64,000 bases of DNA from Dyadobacter sp. CY345 (GCF_021502725.1 NZ_JAKFFS010000003.1:248001-312000), one strand, 5' to 3'; shown: positions 8,671 through 17,813, counted from the stretch's first letter. Numbers and translations are program-made. Notes: a model not told the origin generated them from the sequence alone.

Positions 8671-8678
8671 TATCTTTG
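8671..8678 (+). promoter_or_regulatory. Putative -7 box for gatB
   Basis: TATCTTTG (TAnnTTTG match) begins 1-2 nt after the upstream terminator's T-run and lies 20 nt before the gatB ATG, giving a very short leader. Confidence 0.45.
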
Positions 8679-8698
8679 CTAAAGAATTTGTAACCAAT

Positions 8699-10192
8699 AT
8701 GACTGAAAGCATAATCAATCCCTCAGAAGTGAGTGAAGAACTTCTTGCCTCTTACGAAACCGTAATTGGCCTCGAAGTACATTGCCAATTATTAACTGAG
8801 TCTAAATTATTTGCTCAGGATCTGAACCGTTTCGGCGCAGAACCTAATACCAACATAGGGCCGCTGACACTTGCGCTGCCCGGAACTTTACCGAAATTAA
8901 ATAAAAAAGCTGTTGAATATGCCGTACGAATGGGTTTAGCCCTGGGTTGTTCAATAAGCCGACGCACAATTTTTGACAGGAAAAATTATTTTTATCCGGA
9001 TCTTCCGAAAGGTTATCAGATTTCGCAGGACAAAAAACCGATCTGTGAAAACGGTGGAATAACGATTTCAGTCAAAGGGAGCGACGGGAAATTATATGAA
9101 AAGTTTATTCGTTTTCATCATATTCATTTAGAAGAAGACGCAGGGAAATCGGTTCACGATGGTAGTGATACTGACACGCTTCTGGACTATAACCGTGCCG
9201 GAACGCCTTTGGTGGAAATGGTATCGGAGCCTGATTTAAGATCGGCAGAGGAAACAGGAGCTTTTGTGACTGAAATTCGTCGTTTGGTTCGATATCTTGA
9301 TATCAGCGATGGAAATATGGAAGAAGGATCGCTGCGCTGCGATGTGAACGTTTCGCTTCGGAAAAAAGGTGATACCAAACTGGGCACGAAGGTCGAAGTG
9401 AAAAACATGAACTCCATCCGTAACATGATGCGGGCAATCACGTTTGAAACGCGTCGTCAAATTGCGATGCTGGAATCGGGTGAAACAATTCAGCAGGAAA
9501 CCAGAATGTTTGACGTCGAAAGCGGACAAACTTATGGCATGCGTGTGAAGGAAACCATGAATGATTATCGTTATTTTCCCGATCCTGATTTAAGTCCGGT
9601 CGTGATTTCCGAAGAATGGCTTGGAGAAATTACTGCGGCAATGCCAGCCTTACCCCAGGCATTGCGGGAAAAGTTTACAAAACAGTATGGAATTCCTGTT
9701 TATGACGCGCTGGTTTTGACAGACACGAAAGAAATGGCTCAATATTTCGAGGATGTTTGTGCTAAAACTTCGGCTTATAAATCTGCCTCCAACTGGCTGA
9801 TGGGGTCAGTAAAATCATACGTGAATGAGCACGACGGTAACATAGAATCTTTCCCGATTTCGGCGCAGACACTTGCTGAGCTGATTGAGTTAACAGAAAC
9901 AAATGTGATCAGTAATTCGGTTGCAACGCAAAAGATATTTCCGATTTTGCTCAATGAACCAGGCCGTTCTCCAAAAGAGATTGCCGCGACAAATAACTGG
10001 ATTCAGAATAGCAATACAAACGAATTGGAAACGTTGGTAGATGAGGTTATTGCATCAATGCCTGATAAAGTCGCTGCTTACAGAAAAGGGAAAAAAGGTT
10101 TGCTGGGATTATTCGTGGGTGAAATCATGAAAAAATCTAACGGAGCCGCTGATCCAAAAATGGTCAACCAGCTTCTTGCGGAAAAATTGTAA
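8699..10192 (+). CDS. gatB: Asp-tRNA(Asn)/Glu-tRNA(Gln) amidotransferase subunit B
   Basis: Kinase/tRNA-binding subunit of the GatCAB transamidosome, which converts Glu-tRNA(Gln) or Asp-tRNA(Asn) to the amidated form. The 497-residue length is typical. Conserved parts seen are YETVIGLEVHCQL, DRKNYFYPDLPKGYQISQ, IHLEEDAGKS and RAGTPLVEMVSEPD. The second half has SLRCDVNVSL and VEVKNMNS, then a C-terminal YqeY-like domain (about 350-497). gatA and gatC are not in the window. It is followed after 36 nt by the TlpA-like gene. Confidence 0.97.
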   Translation: MTESIINPSEVSEELLASYETVIGLEVHCQLLTESKLFAQDLNRFGAEPNTNIGPLTLALPGTLPKLNKKAVEYAVRMGLALGCSISRRTIFDRKNYFYPDLPKGYQISQDKKPICENGGITISVKGSDGKLYEKFIRFHHIHLEEDAGKSVHDGSDTDTLLDYNRAGTPLVEMVSEPDLRSAEETGAFVTEIRRLVRYLDISDGNMEEGSLRCDVNVSLRKKGDTKLGTKVEVKNMNSIRNMMRAITFETRRQIAMLESGETIQQETRMFDVESGQTYGMRVKETMNDYRYFPDPDLSPVVISEEWLGEITAAMPALPQALREKFTKQYGIPVYDALVLTDTKEMAQYFEDVCAKTSAYKSASNWLMGSVKSYVNEHDGNIESFPISAQTLAELIELTETNVISNSVATQKIFPILLNEPGRSPKEIAATNNWIQNSNTNELETLVDEVIASMPDKVAAYRKGKKGLLGLFVGEIMKKSNGAADPKMVNQLLAEKL

Positions 10193-10228
10193 AGAAAAAT
10201 ATTCTAAAAGATATTGCGAAGGTTAATT

Positions 10229-11380
10229 ATGAAAAAACGCATTAAAACTGGCTTTTTGATTATAGGATTAGCCTTGTCAGGAATTTCGGTAATGGCTCAG
10301 GGACAAATTTCTCCCAAACCGTTCACCATTAATGGTAAAGTCAAAAACGGTTCCGCGGGCGAAAAAGTAATACTATCGCAATCGCTGATGACTGGAAATG
10401 CTTTGAAACTGGATTCCGCGAAACTGGCGGCCGATGGAACTTTTACGATCAAGGCAACAGAAAATGATGGCGGTAGCTTTTACATGTTGAACCTGGCTGA
10501 CAGGCAGAAACTTGTTCTACTTTCGGAAGGCGGCGAGACATTTAATATCGTTGCCGATGGATTTGATAAAGACAGCAAGGGAAATGCTGGCAAAGCGGAA
10601 ATTACCGGCTCCAAGAACATGGAGTATTATGCCAAACTTCTTGAATTAAATCAGAATATGGCGTCAAAAGTCGCTGTTTGGAATGAAGCTTATGCAACTG
10701 CAGAGGCAAAGAAGGATTCTAAAAAAATTGGAGAAATTCAAGTCGCTTATAAAAAGGCAGAACAGGAACATCTTGACAAAATAAAAGCACTGATCCCTGA
10801 AATGGGAACTTCACTGGTTGCGATCTTTACAGCAAATAACTTTTTGAATCCTGATACTGACCTTGCGCTTTTGCAGGATGTAGCAAAGAGATTTGAAAAT
10901 GTAAAACCAACGCCCAAACTTGCAGAAGCATTTGTTGGTCAGGTAAATCGCATCAAAGGAATTTCAATTGGTGATGTTGCGCCGGATTTTACTTTGAACG
11001 ATCCTGATGGGAAGCCGATAACACTCTCGTCATTGCGAGGAAAGTTTGTTTTAATTGATTTCTGGGCTTCGTGGTGTGGCCCTTGTCGTCAGGAAAACCC
11101 GAATGTGGTTCGCATGTACGACAAGTTTAAAAGCAAAGGTTTTGATATATATGGTGTGTCTTTGGACAAAGAAGCAAATGCCTGGAAAAATGCCATTAAA
11201 AAAGATAATCTGACCTGGCTTCACGGATCCGATCTTAAATTCTGGAATTCTGTTGTAGCGCAGACTTATGGAGTAAGTGCAATTCCGCAGACTTATTTGC
11301 TGGATAAAGAAGGAAAAGTAATCGCTAAAAATCTTCGTGGGCCAGCTTTGGAAGCGAAATTGACAGAGCTTTTACCGTAA
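10229..11380 (+). CDS. TlpA-like thiol-disulfide oxidoreductase with DUF4369 domain
   Basis: Exported thioredoxin-fold protein, 383 residues from the ATG at 10229; this start is preferred to an upstream TTG because it begins a clean signal peptide ending VMAQ. The N-terminal half is a DUF4369-type beta domain (FTINGKVKNGSAGEKV). A helical linker follows, then an AhpC/TSA-thioredoxin domain with active-site WCGPC near residue 283 and the cis-proline segment SAIPQTYLLD. It probably reduces or resolves periplasmic disulfides, for example in cytochrome maturation. The substrate is unknown. It ends before a hairpin terminator. Confidence 0.88.
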   Translation: MKKRIKTGFLIIGLALSGISVMAQGQISPKPFTINGKVKNGSAGEKVILSQSLMTGNALKLDSAKLAADGTFTIKATENDGGSFYMLNLADRQKLVLLSEGGETFNIVADGFDKDSKGNAGKAEITGSKNMEYYAKLLELNQNMASKVAVWNEAYATAEAKKDSKKIGEIQVAYKKAEQEHLDKIKALIPEMGTSLVAIFTANNFLNPDTDLALLQDVAKRFENVKPTPKLAEAFVGQVNRIKGISIGDVAPDFTLNDPDGKPITLSSLRGKFVLIDFWASWCGPCRQENPNVVRMYDKFKSKGFDIYGVSLDKEANAWKNAIKKDNLTWLHGSDLKFWNSVVAQTYGVSAIPQTYLLDKEGKVIAKNLRGPALEAKLTELLP

Positions 11381-11402
11381 TATTGAACTGGTTTGTAAAT
11401 AT

Positions 11403-11432
11403 AAAAGCCGCGGGATCAGTCTCGCGGTTTTT
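11403..11432 (+). terminator. Hairpin terminator after TlpA-like gene
   Basis: CCGCGgGA and TCtCGCGG arms around a short loop, with flanking A-run and T-run, between convergent genes. Confidence 0.7.
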
Positions 11433-11446
11433 GTATTTACAAACCC

Positions 11447-12313
11447 TTACTCTTCGTAATAAAACAGGAGCGGATCCGGATACTTAAAAGTGTAAGGATA
11501 GAATTTTGTAAGTTTTTCAGCAGAAATAATTTTGAAATCCGGCTTGATTTCCGGGTCAGAAAATGTTGGTGCTTCCCAACCAAATTGAGCGCAGGATTTT
11601 TCGTAAACTTCCCTTCGTGTCGGATGCAAAGCCGCGACGATATTAAACGTTTCGTTTAAAATTCCTTTTGTGATAATGGTTGAAATAATTCCAGCTGCAT
11701 CGTCCCGGTGGATGTAATTAACCGGAATAGAAGCCGTAGTCATATCTTTTTGTCCACGTACATATTTTCCTGGTATACGGTTGTAGCCCAACAATCCGCC
11801 ATGTCTCAGTATTGAAACTTTTCGCTCTCCACGCAGTGCCAGTAGTAAACTTTCAGCTTCAACCAACGCAGGAGAAGCCGATTGCTCAGGGCTCGTTACA
11901 TCATTTTCTACCACAATTCTATTTAAATCCGGATAAATGCTTGTTGAACTAACATAAATAATTTCTGTGATTGGCGAGCGCTCAATTTGTTCGATAACGG
12001 ACTTAATTTGTCTGGGATGAAAGTCTGCTTCGTTTTTTGACAGTTTAGGCGGGATAGCAATTATTAGCGTATCTGCTTCAAAAAATGATTTGATCTGAGA
12101 TCCTTCACCGTTTAATTCAGGATCGAGATTGAACAAAAATGGCTCGATGCCAGCTTGTCTGAATTGCTCAATTTTGTCGATGGAAGTTGTGCTGCCTTTG
12201 ATAACGGATGAAATATCGTCTGCAAGCAAACGTTGAGCTAACGGAAAGCCGAGCCATCCGCAGCCTAAAATGCTTATCCTTTTTTTTTCTATTTTTGTAT
12301 TTTTATCAACCAT
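11447..12313 (-). CDS. YeeZ-like NAD(P)-binding SDR family protein
   Basis: Atypical short-chain dehydrogenase/epimerase of 288 residues. The Rossmann nucleotide motif is ISILGCGWLGFPLAQ near residues 13-27. ADTLIIAIPP follows, then YVSSTSIYPD, where the serine and tyrosine stand at the catalytic position, and RHGGLLGYNRIPGKY. This pattern matches the YeeZ/NAD-dependent epimerase group of atypical SDRs whose substrate is unknown. Its ATG at 12313 overlaps the gldB ATG on the other strand within CATG, so each 5' region lies inside the neighbour. Confidence 0.8.
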   Translation of the reverse strand: MVDKNTKIEKKRISILGCGWLGFPLAQRLLADDISSVIKGSTTSIDKIEQFRQAGIEPFLFNLDPELNGEGSQIKSFFEADTLIIAIPPKLSKNEADFHPRQIKSVIEQIERSPITEIIYVSSTSIYPDLNRIVVENDVTSPEQSASPALVEAESLLLALRGERKVSILRHGGLLGYNRIPGKYVRGQKDMTTASIPVNYIHRDDAAGIISTIITKGILNETFNIVAALHPTRREVYEKSCAQFGWEAPTFSDPEIKPDFKIISAEKLTKFYPYTFKYPDPLLFYYEE

Positions 12314-13349
12314 GATTATTCGTCTTTACCGAATGTTTTATATACGCACTTTTATTTTTGCCAGCATTCTTGCTTTGGTATTTTTGTCTTGTAAAACAGA
12401 TTCCAAACAGGAAGCAGAGTCTGACACAGGAGCAATCCAGATAAATATTTCCGTTGAAGATCTCGACAAGCAGCTCTTTGCCTGCAAGTCTGTTGAGGAA
12501 GTACAAAGTTTTTTGGATAAACATTCCTACTTATCCCAATGGTATTTCACAGATGCCCCCGTCGAAAAAACGCAGTTAGCTGCACATCTTTTCCAGATTT
12601 TACAAAATAAGGATTTTCAATCTTTTAAAACGCAGCTTGACTCGATTATTGGTGACAGAAATATTGCAATTATCAATCCTTTGAAAGAATCTTTTCAACG
12701 TATTGCAAAAGTCTATCCGGAGTTTCAGGCACCGCAGGTTAAATTTATGGTGACTGGTTTTACAGGAAATGATCTTTTTATATCTGATACTTTGATCGTT
12801 ATCGGCCTTGATTATTTTGGTGGACCGAAGGCAAAATACCGTCCTGATGTTTACGATTATCAGTTGCAGCGTTACCAAAAAGAATACATTGTTCCTTCGA
12901 TCATTTTTTTTATGTCGAACAAATATAACCATGTCAACGCATCGGACCGGACACTTCTGGCCGATATGATTGGTTATGGAAAAGGTTATGAATTTGTAAA
13001 ACAAGTTATGCCGAATACGCCGGACAGTCTTATTTTAGGTTATTCCGAAGAAAGTTTGCGAAGAACTTACAACAGCCAGGGCGATATCTGGGCATTTTTT
13101 GTCAGTAATAAACTGCTTTATGAAACGACAGATCTAAAAAAGCAAAAATTTATTGGTGAACGTCCTTTTACGGTTGAGATTGGAAATGAAGTTCCTGGCG
13201 GAATCGGACGATGGCTGGGCTGGCGAATTGTCAGTAAGTTCATGTCTGAAAATCAAAATGTGACTTTGCCCGAGTTGATGAAAAATGATAACGCCGGAAA
13301 TATCTTGCAAGCTTCCGGTTACAAAGGCGAAAAGGATGATGAGGAGTAG
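12312..13349 (+). CDS. gldB: Gliding motility lipoprotein GldB
   Basis: Resembles GldB, a lipoprotein needed for gliding in Flavobacterium johnsoniae and common in Bacteroidota. The signal sequence ends LVFLSC, giving a lipobox about 26 residues after the ATG at 12312. A second ATG at 12333 gives an equally good signal peptide and may be the true start. The mature part has the family features GLDYFGG, a YIVPSIIFF segment and RTLLADMIGYGKG, and the C-terminal GGIGRWLGWRIV. It is divergent from the SDR gene. Other gld genes are not in the window. Confidence 0.85.
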   Translation: MIIRLYRMFYIRTFIFASILALVFLSCKTDSKQEAESDTGAIQINISVEDLDKQLFACKSVEEVQSFLDKHSYLSQWYFTDAPVEKTQLAAHLFQILQNKDFQSFKTQLDSIIGDRNIAIINPLKESFQRIAKVYPEFQAPQVKFMVTGFTGNDLFISDTLIVIGLDYFGGPKAKYRPDVYDYQLQRYQKEYIVPSIIFFMSNKYNHVNASDRTLLADMIGYGKGYEFVKQVMPNTPDSLILGYSEESLRRTYNSQGDIWAFFVSNKLLYETTDLKKQKFIGERPFTVEIGNEVPGGIGRWLGWRIVSKFMSENQNVTLPELMKNDNAGNILQASGYKGEKDDEE

Positions 13350-13358
13350 ATTTTTGCT

Positions 13359-13366
13359 TACTTTTG
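13359..13366 (+). promoter_or_regulatory. Putative -7 box for nuoH
   Basis: TACTTTTG fits TAnnTTTG and lies 91 nt before the nuoH start. Confidence 0.35.
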
Positions 13367-13457
13367 TCCGTATTGAGTAAAATTTTGTCAGCAAGATTTT
13401 ACAGCTCACAAGAGTAGATGATTTAACGACGCCCGGCGGCTGTTTTAAACTGAGATA

Positions 13458-14543
13458 ATGCCTGTAACATTAATAATTTTCCTTCTTTTGGTACCTGGCT
13501 TCGTTGTGATCGGAGTTTATCTTGAACGTAAAGTATCGGCTTTTATTCAGGATCGTCTGGGACCTATGGAGGTTGGGAAATGGGGTTTGTTGCAATTATT
13601 TGCGGATTTACTGAAATTACTTCAAAAGGAAGATATAGTACCAAAAGCGGCTGACCGAAGGCTTTTCCTGATTGCTCCGATTGTCATTTTTGCCTCTGTT
13701 TTTACCGGATTTGCAGTCGTTCCACTGGCTCCTGATCTTGGCGGCTCCGGCGCCGCAGTGGGTGTATTTTTTCTGATGACAATTGTTTCTGTCGACGTGA
13801 TCGGCTTGTTAATGGCTGGTTGGGGATCGAATAATAAATTTGCATTATATGGGGCCATGCGCGCCGTAGCACAGATTATTTCCTACGAAGTCCCGCTAGG
13901 ATTATCCATTCTCTGTGTTGTAATGCTTTCTCAAACGCTTGATTTACAGGTGATCAGTTTTCAGCAAGGAATTTATTCCGGTGATACCGTTTATCTTTTT
14001 GGTATGAGAAGGTTTGGAATTGATGTCACGGCTGTCGGAGGATTTCTTTCCTGGAATATTATCAGAAATCCCTTCCTGATCATCGCTTACGTTGTTTATT
14101 TTATCGCATCACTTGCTGAATGTAACCGGGCACCTTTCGATTTACCAGAAGGAGAATCGGAGTTAGTTGCTGGTTTCCATACAGAATATTCCGGTATGCG
14201 GTGGGCACTTTTTATGCTTTCAGAATATGGCATGATGCTGCTTGTGTCACTCCTGGGCGCAATTTTGTTTTTGGGAAGCTGGAATACGCCATTTCCAAAT
14301 ATCGGTCCGCTGCGTCTGGCTGACTGGACGAGCGGGGAGCCTGGTACCTGGTTTGGTTACCTGTCTGGTGCCTTCTGGCTGCTGGGAAAAGCAATGCTGG
14401 GTATTCTGATACAAATGTGGGCGCGTTGGACATTACCACGTCTGCGTGTGGACCAACTGATGTATCTCGGATGGAAAGTTTTGACTCCGGTCGGACTGGT
14501 TTTATTTTTTGTTTCCGGCGTCTGGAGATTGCTGGGGATTTGA
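13458..14543 (+). CDS. nuoH: NADH-quinone oxidoreductase subunit H
   Basis: Membrane subunit at the quinone site of respiratory complex I. The 361 residues carry about eight transmembrane helices. Conserved loops are ERKVSAFIQDRLGPMEVG, QLFADLLKLLQKED, the AEYNRAPFD-type segment AECNRAPFDLPEGESELVAG and the C-terminal RWTLPRLRVDQLM. The AECNR form has cysteine where many homologues have other residues. The gene stands alone: gldB lies 108 nt upstream and an Uma2 gene converges 2 nt downstream, so it is separated from the other nuo genes. Confidence 0.95.
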   Translation: MPVTLIIFLLLVPGFVVIGVYLERKVSAFIQDRLGPMEVGKWGLLQLFADLLKLLQKEDIVPKAADRRLFLIAPIVIFASVFTGFAVVPLAPDLGGSGAAVGVFFLMTIVSVDVIGLLMAGWGSNNKFALYGAMRAVAQIISYEVPLGLSILCVVMLSQTLDLQVISFQQGIYSGDTVYLFGMRRFGIDVTAVGGFLSWNIIRNPFLIIAYVVYFIASLAECNRAPFDLPEGESELVAGFHTEYSGMRWALFMLSEYGMMLLVSLLGAILFLGSWNTPFPNIGPLRLADWTSGEPGTWFGYLSGAFWLLGKAMLGILIQMWARWTLPRLRVDQLMYLGWKVLTPVGLVLFFVSGVWRLLGI

Positions 14544-14545
14544 TT

Positions 14546-15106
14546 TTAGTCTATCAAATTGGATAAATTAATTGAAAAACCGTCTAAAATCTTTGACTTA
14601 ACTTCGCCGTGATGTTTTGCGTAAGAATATCTCAGGAACTCCATATCACTACTTTCCAGAACCTCAATTGATTTCTTTTTAGGATCTACAAGCCAAAACT
14701 CCCGAACTCCAAATATTTCATAAAAATATTTTTTTGTGTTGAGATCATGGTATTTGTTCCCTGATAGTATTTCTATTATCAAATCCGGTGCCCCAATAAT
14801 TTTTGGATCTTTGGTGACAGCAACGTTTGTGTTTGAAATGAAGAAAATGTCAGGTTGATATACGTTTGTCTCATCGAACTCGACATCCAGAGGCGCGCAC
14901 AAAACTTCGCCAAGATCATTTTGTTTCACAAAACTGTGTAACGAAAAAAATAAATCACGCAGAATTCTCTGATGCTGATAAGTTGGGGAAGGCGACATAG
15001 ACAAAGTTCCACTGATAAGTTCATAGTAAGGAGGACCGTCCGGCAATTTTTGCAGATCGGAGGCCTTATAACGAGTATTGAGTATCAATGGCGTATTTGT
15101 GTCCAT
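14546..15106 (-). CDS. Uma2 family (PD-(D/E)XK fold) protein
   Basis: Uma2/DUF820 protein of 186 residues with a restriction-endonuclease-like fold. Recognisable motifs are PYYELISGTLSMSPSP near residue 25, the VYQPDIFFIS strand, GAPDLIIEILS with the catalytic-type D and E, and FGVREFWLVDPKKKSIEV. The family is widespread and its biological role is unclear; nuclease activity is inferred from fold. Its ATG is 2 nt after the DUF3299-like stop, so it is probably last in the ABC transporter operon. Confidence 0.85.
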   Translation of the reverse strand: MDTNTPLILNTRYKASDLQKLPDGPPYYELISGTLSMSPSPTYQHQRILRDLFFSLHSFVKQNDLGEVLCAPLDVEFDETNVYQPDIFFISNTNVAVTKDPKIIGAPDLIIEILSGNKYHDLNTKKYFYEIFGVREFWLVDPKKKSIEVLESSDMEFLRYSYAKHHGEVKSKILDGFSINLSNLID

Positions 15107-15108
15107 AA

Positions 15109-15558
15109 CTAGTCAACTATTTCTGCACCATCCAGAATATAATTCATCTGATAAATGTCGTCAGCATTTAACTTCAAAGTTCCCTGAAAAGTCAGGCGTT
15201 CGTCAGTTTTAAATTTACGTCCGTTTTTCTTGAAATTTAAAGTCATGACCGTTTCCGGCCCAGCTCCGCCGCAGAAGAAGCATGCGCTGAATGGAAATGC
15301 CGATAACACATATAAATTGGCATCCAGGTCGACAGGCAGTATGTATCCTGTAATTGTTACAGGTTGGTTTTTCAATTTCTGGATACTTGGTCCAAAAGTC
15401 GGATGCAGCATATATATTGATTCTTCCGCATACCACTTCTTTTTAAAAGTAACATCACGCAAAGTTTCCCAGGTTAATTTAATGGGAGCAGAACTTGGTG
15501 TAAAAGAAAATAATGTGGCGAAAAGCAGCGCGATCGCTATGAAACGTATGGATTTCAT
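15109..15558 (-). CDS. DUF3299-like secreted protein
   Basis: Exported 149-residue protein with an N-terminal signal peptide (MKSIRFIAIALLFATLF, cleavage about 19-24). The body contains TWETLRDVTFKKKWY, VTITGYILPVDLDANLYVLSAF and a CFFCGGAGPETV segment with cysteines at 93 and 96. The GYILP plus following cysteine pattern resembles DUF3299 proteins, which in Proteobacteria accompany MacB-like ABC transporters linked to zinc-regulated operons. A metal link is inference. It sits directly between the permease (60 nt) and the Uma2 gene (2 nt). Confidence 0.65.
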   Translation of the reverse strand: MKSIRFIAIALLFATLFSFTPSSAPIKLTWETLRDVTFKKKWYAEESIYMLHPTFGPSIQKLKNQPVTITGYILPVDLDANLYVLSAFPFSACFFCGGAGPETVMTLNFKKNGRKFKTDERLTFQGTLKLNADDIYQMNYILDGAEIVD

Positions 15559-15618
15559 GTTATTTAAATATTTTTATACAAAAAGGACTCAGGTAGTTAA
15601 ACAAAAATACGACTAATA

Positions 15619-16872
15619 TCATTCCTCTGCCAGTGTTCGCGATATATTCAGTCTGTAAATGCCCAACGAAGGCAATGCAGCCGCCAGCAAACCGAGAAAC
15701 AATGCCCCGATCAATAGAAAAATTTCTTCCGGCAACAAACTGAATTCGCGAATTGAATAGTTATAATCTTGTTCAGCAGCCCGGCTGAAAAGAAATAATC
15801 CAAAACGGCTTAATAGTACGCCCGATAGATATCCGGTAACTGCCAAAATTAAACCTTCCAGAAGAAGCATTAAAAATAGTTTCGTTCTGGTCGCGCCCAT
15901 GGAGAGCATCAGCGCCATTTCGTACTTCCGTTCTTTAAGTGAATTATAAAGTGAAATAAAAACGCTTACGCCGGCGATCATGATGATGACAAGCGCCAAG
16001 GCGCGCAGGGTATCGATTCCGACGCCTAAAAGTGAAAATAATCGATTAATTTCTATGCTCGGAAGTGCGGCCTGCATAGAAGTATTTTGATTAATCTGGC
16101 GGGGAATGGTGATTAATCCCATCGGATTTCTGAACTGAATTAGGGCGCTTGTTACTTGTTTTTCTTCATCGTGATGCTGTTCGCCCATATCTTCTTCATG
16201 TGCAGGATCGCTTTCTTTAACATCGTCAGCTGGTGCAGCAGCAGCTTTTTCTTCCGAATGTTCATGAATTTCCCAGACACTTTCAAGATTTGTCAACACG
16301 AGCTGGTCAACGACGGAACCTGTTGGTTCAAACATGCCTACGACTTTATATTTTTTATCATTATGTGCTTCTCCATCCGAACCAAGGCCATGTGAACTGG
16401 CAAAAGTATCACCTATTTTCAGTCCTGAGTTTTTGGCAACTTTGCTCCCAAGCGTCACATCCATTGGCTGACTGAACAATGCGCCCTCAGCAATTTTGGC
16501 CTGAAAATGGTCCACATATTTCGGCGTTGTGCCTACGATCCTGAAACCATGATAATTATCACCCATGGAAAGCGGGATAACGGTTTTAACAAATGGATTC
16601 CGTTTTAAAGAATTTACTTCCGAAAGCGGAACATTTCCTGTGGGTGCGTCGATCTGATAAATGCTGGAAAGGATAAGCTGCAGCGGACTTCCCTTCGCCC
16701 CCACAACCATATCAATGCCTCTAATATTCCTACGGAATTGTTCGTCCAGCTGTTTATTTAAAAGCAGCAACAAAGAGATCATTCCGATGCCAAGCGTCAG
16801 CAGCATCGCGCTGAGGAAGCTGTTTAACTTTTTCTCTTTTAGGTTTGCTAAGCTGATTTTGAGAAGATTCAT
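15619..16872 (-). CDS. MacB/FtsX-type ABC transporter permease with His-rich insertion
   Basis: Permease of 417 residues with the four-helix MacB/LolC layout: one helix at about 17-40, a large periplasmic MacB_PCD domain, then an FtsX domain with three helices (about 290-410). The periplasmic domain has an unusual insertion at about 203-240. It is rich in His, Asp and Glu (His203, 205, 225, 233, 234) and suggests metal contact. Such systems are mechanotransmitters for lipoproteins, peptides or lipids and do not necessarily transport through the membrane. The ATPase gene lies 65 nt upstream and a DUF3299-like gene follows. Confidence 0.85.
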   Translation of the reverse strand: MNLLKISLANLKEKKLNSFLSAMLLTLGIGMISLLLLLNKQLDEQFRRNIRGIDMVVGAKGSPLQLILSSIYQIDAPTGNVPLSEVNSLKRNPFVKTVIPLSMGDNYHGFRIVGTTPKYVDHFQAKIAEGALFSQPMDVTLGSKVAKNSGLKIGDTFASSHGLGSDGEAHNDKKYKVVGMFEPTGSVVDQLVLTNLESVWEIHEHSEEKAAAAPADDVKESDPAHEEDMGEQHHDEEKQVTSALIQFRNPMGLITIPRQINQNTSMQAALPSIEINRLFSLLGVGIDTLRALALVIIMIAGVSVFISLYNSLKERKYEMALMLSMGATRTKLFLMLLLEGLILAVTGYLSGVLLSRFGLFLFSRAAEQDYNYSIREFSLLPEEIFLLIGALFLGLLAAALPSLGIYRLNISRTLAEE

Positions 16873-16937
16873 TAGAATTTAAAAGTATGGATTTGGACTT
16901 GCCTTGTAGAAATAATTTAGCCGGATAAAAGACGATA

Positions 16938-17564
16938 CTACAAAAAGACCTGATTCGGAAATTCATCTTTTAAACGCTGGTCGTGCGTGACAACCACCAG
17001 GCTGGCTCCAATTGAGAATGCCTGATTTTTTAAAAGTTCAACAACTTTTTGGCAGTTGCTGTCGTCAAGACTCGATGTGGGCTCATCAGCCAGGATTACG
17101 TTTGGATTATTCATCAGCGCTCTGGCTATGCTCACACGCTGCTGCTCTCCCTGACTTAATTGTGTTGTTTTTTTTTGTAAATGATCTGCAAAACCCAATT
17201 GTTCAGCCAGGTACGTCGCCTTCTCTTTATCCTGTTTGTTTCCGGATAAATAGCTTGATAGTAAAATGTTATCCAAAACAGACAATGCCCCTACAAAGTG
17301 GGCGCGTTGGTAAATAATCCCCAAATTCTTTGCCCGGATATCAGTGCGTTCCGACGGGGATAAACCTGATAATTCTTTGCTGTTAATATGAATATTTCCA
17401 GAATCAGGTTTCAGTAACAAGGCTAGTAAATGAAGGAATGTGGTCTTCCCCCGGCCAGATTGCCCAAGAATTAAAAGCGCTTCCTTATCCGCACAATTTA
17501 TATCAGGGAAAATAAACTGCTTCTGCTGAGAATATGAAAATTGAAGGTTTTTCGTAGTAATCAT
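16938..17564 (-). CDS. ABC transporter ATP-binding protein (LolD/MacB type)
   Basis: ATPase of 208 residues powering the adjacent FtsX-type permease. The Walker A is GQSGRGKTT, the signature LSQGEQQRVSIARAL and the Walker B VILADEPTSSLDD, with H-loop VVTHDQ near the end. The ATG at 17564 is preferred to a more distal start at 17594 because the family begins at the first beta strand (MITTKNLQFSYS). It is the first gene of a four-gene minus-strand operon. The serine-rich Walker A with arginine is slightly unusual but keeps the essential Lys-Thr. Confidence 0.9.
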   Translation of the reverse strand: MITTKNLQFSYSQQKQFIFPDINCADKEALLILGQSGRGKTTFLHLLALLLKPDSGNIHINSKELSGLSPSERTDIRAKNLGIIYQRAHFVGALSVLDNILLSSYLSGNKQDKEKATYLAEQLGFADHLQKKTTQLSQGEQQRVSIARALMNNPNVILADEPTSSLDDSNCQKVVELLKNQAFSIGASLVVVTHDQRLKDEFPNQVFL

Positions 17565-17788
17565 TATGCCGGGATCTGATTTTCTATTATACAATAATAC
17601 TAAATTTTGCGTGCTAAAAAGGATTGCAGATATTATTTAAGGTTTCTACAAGTTACTTTTTACAGCGCTTCCAGTATTATTATAACCTAACAAGAAATAT
17701 GATGATTTAAATTATTAGGCTGCACAAATAAATTAAGAAGAAATACGTTGAAAAGGAGATATATCCTGAAGAAAACCAGCAACTATTC

Positions 17789-17796
17789 TATTTTTG
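17789..17796 (+). promoter_or_regulatory. Putative -7 box for DUF6089 gene pair
   Basis: TATTTTTG fits TAnnTTTG, 17 nt before the ATG at 17814. The short leader would favour the second start at 17832. Confidence 0.35.
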
Positions 17797-17813
17797 CAAA
17801 AAATTGATCCAAA

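Noticed and set aside
17750..17812. Strong AAAAGGAGATAT element followed by a CTG-initiated short frame
   Set aside because: It lies about 50 nt before the DUF6089 start and the short frame has no evidence beyond chance.
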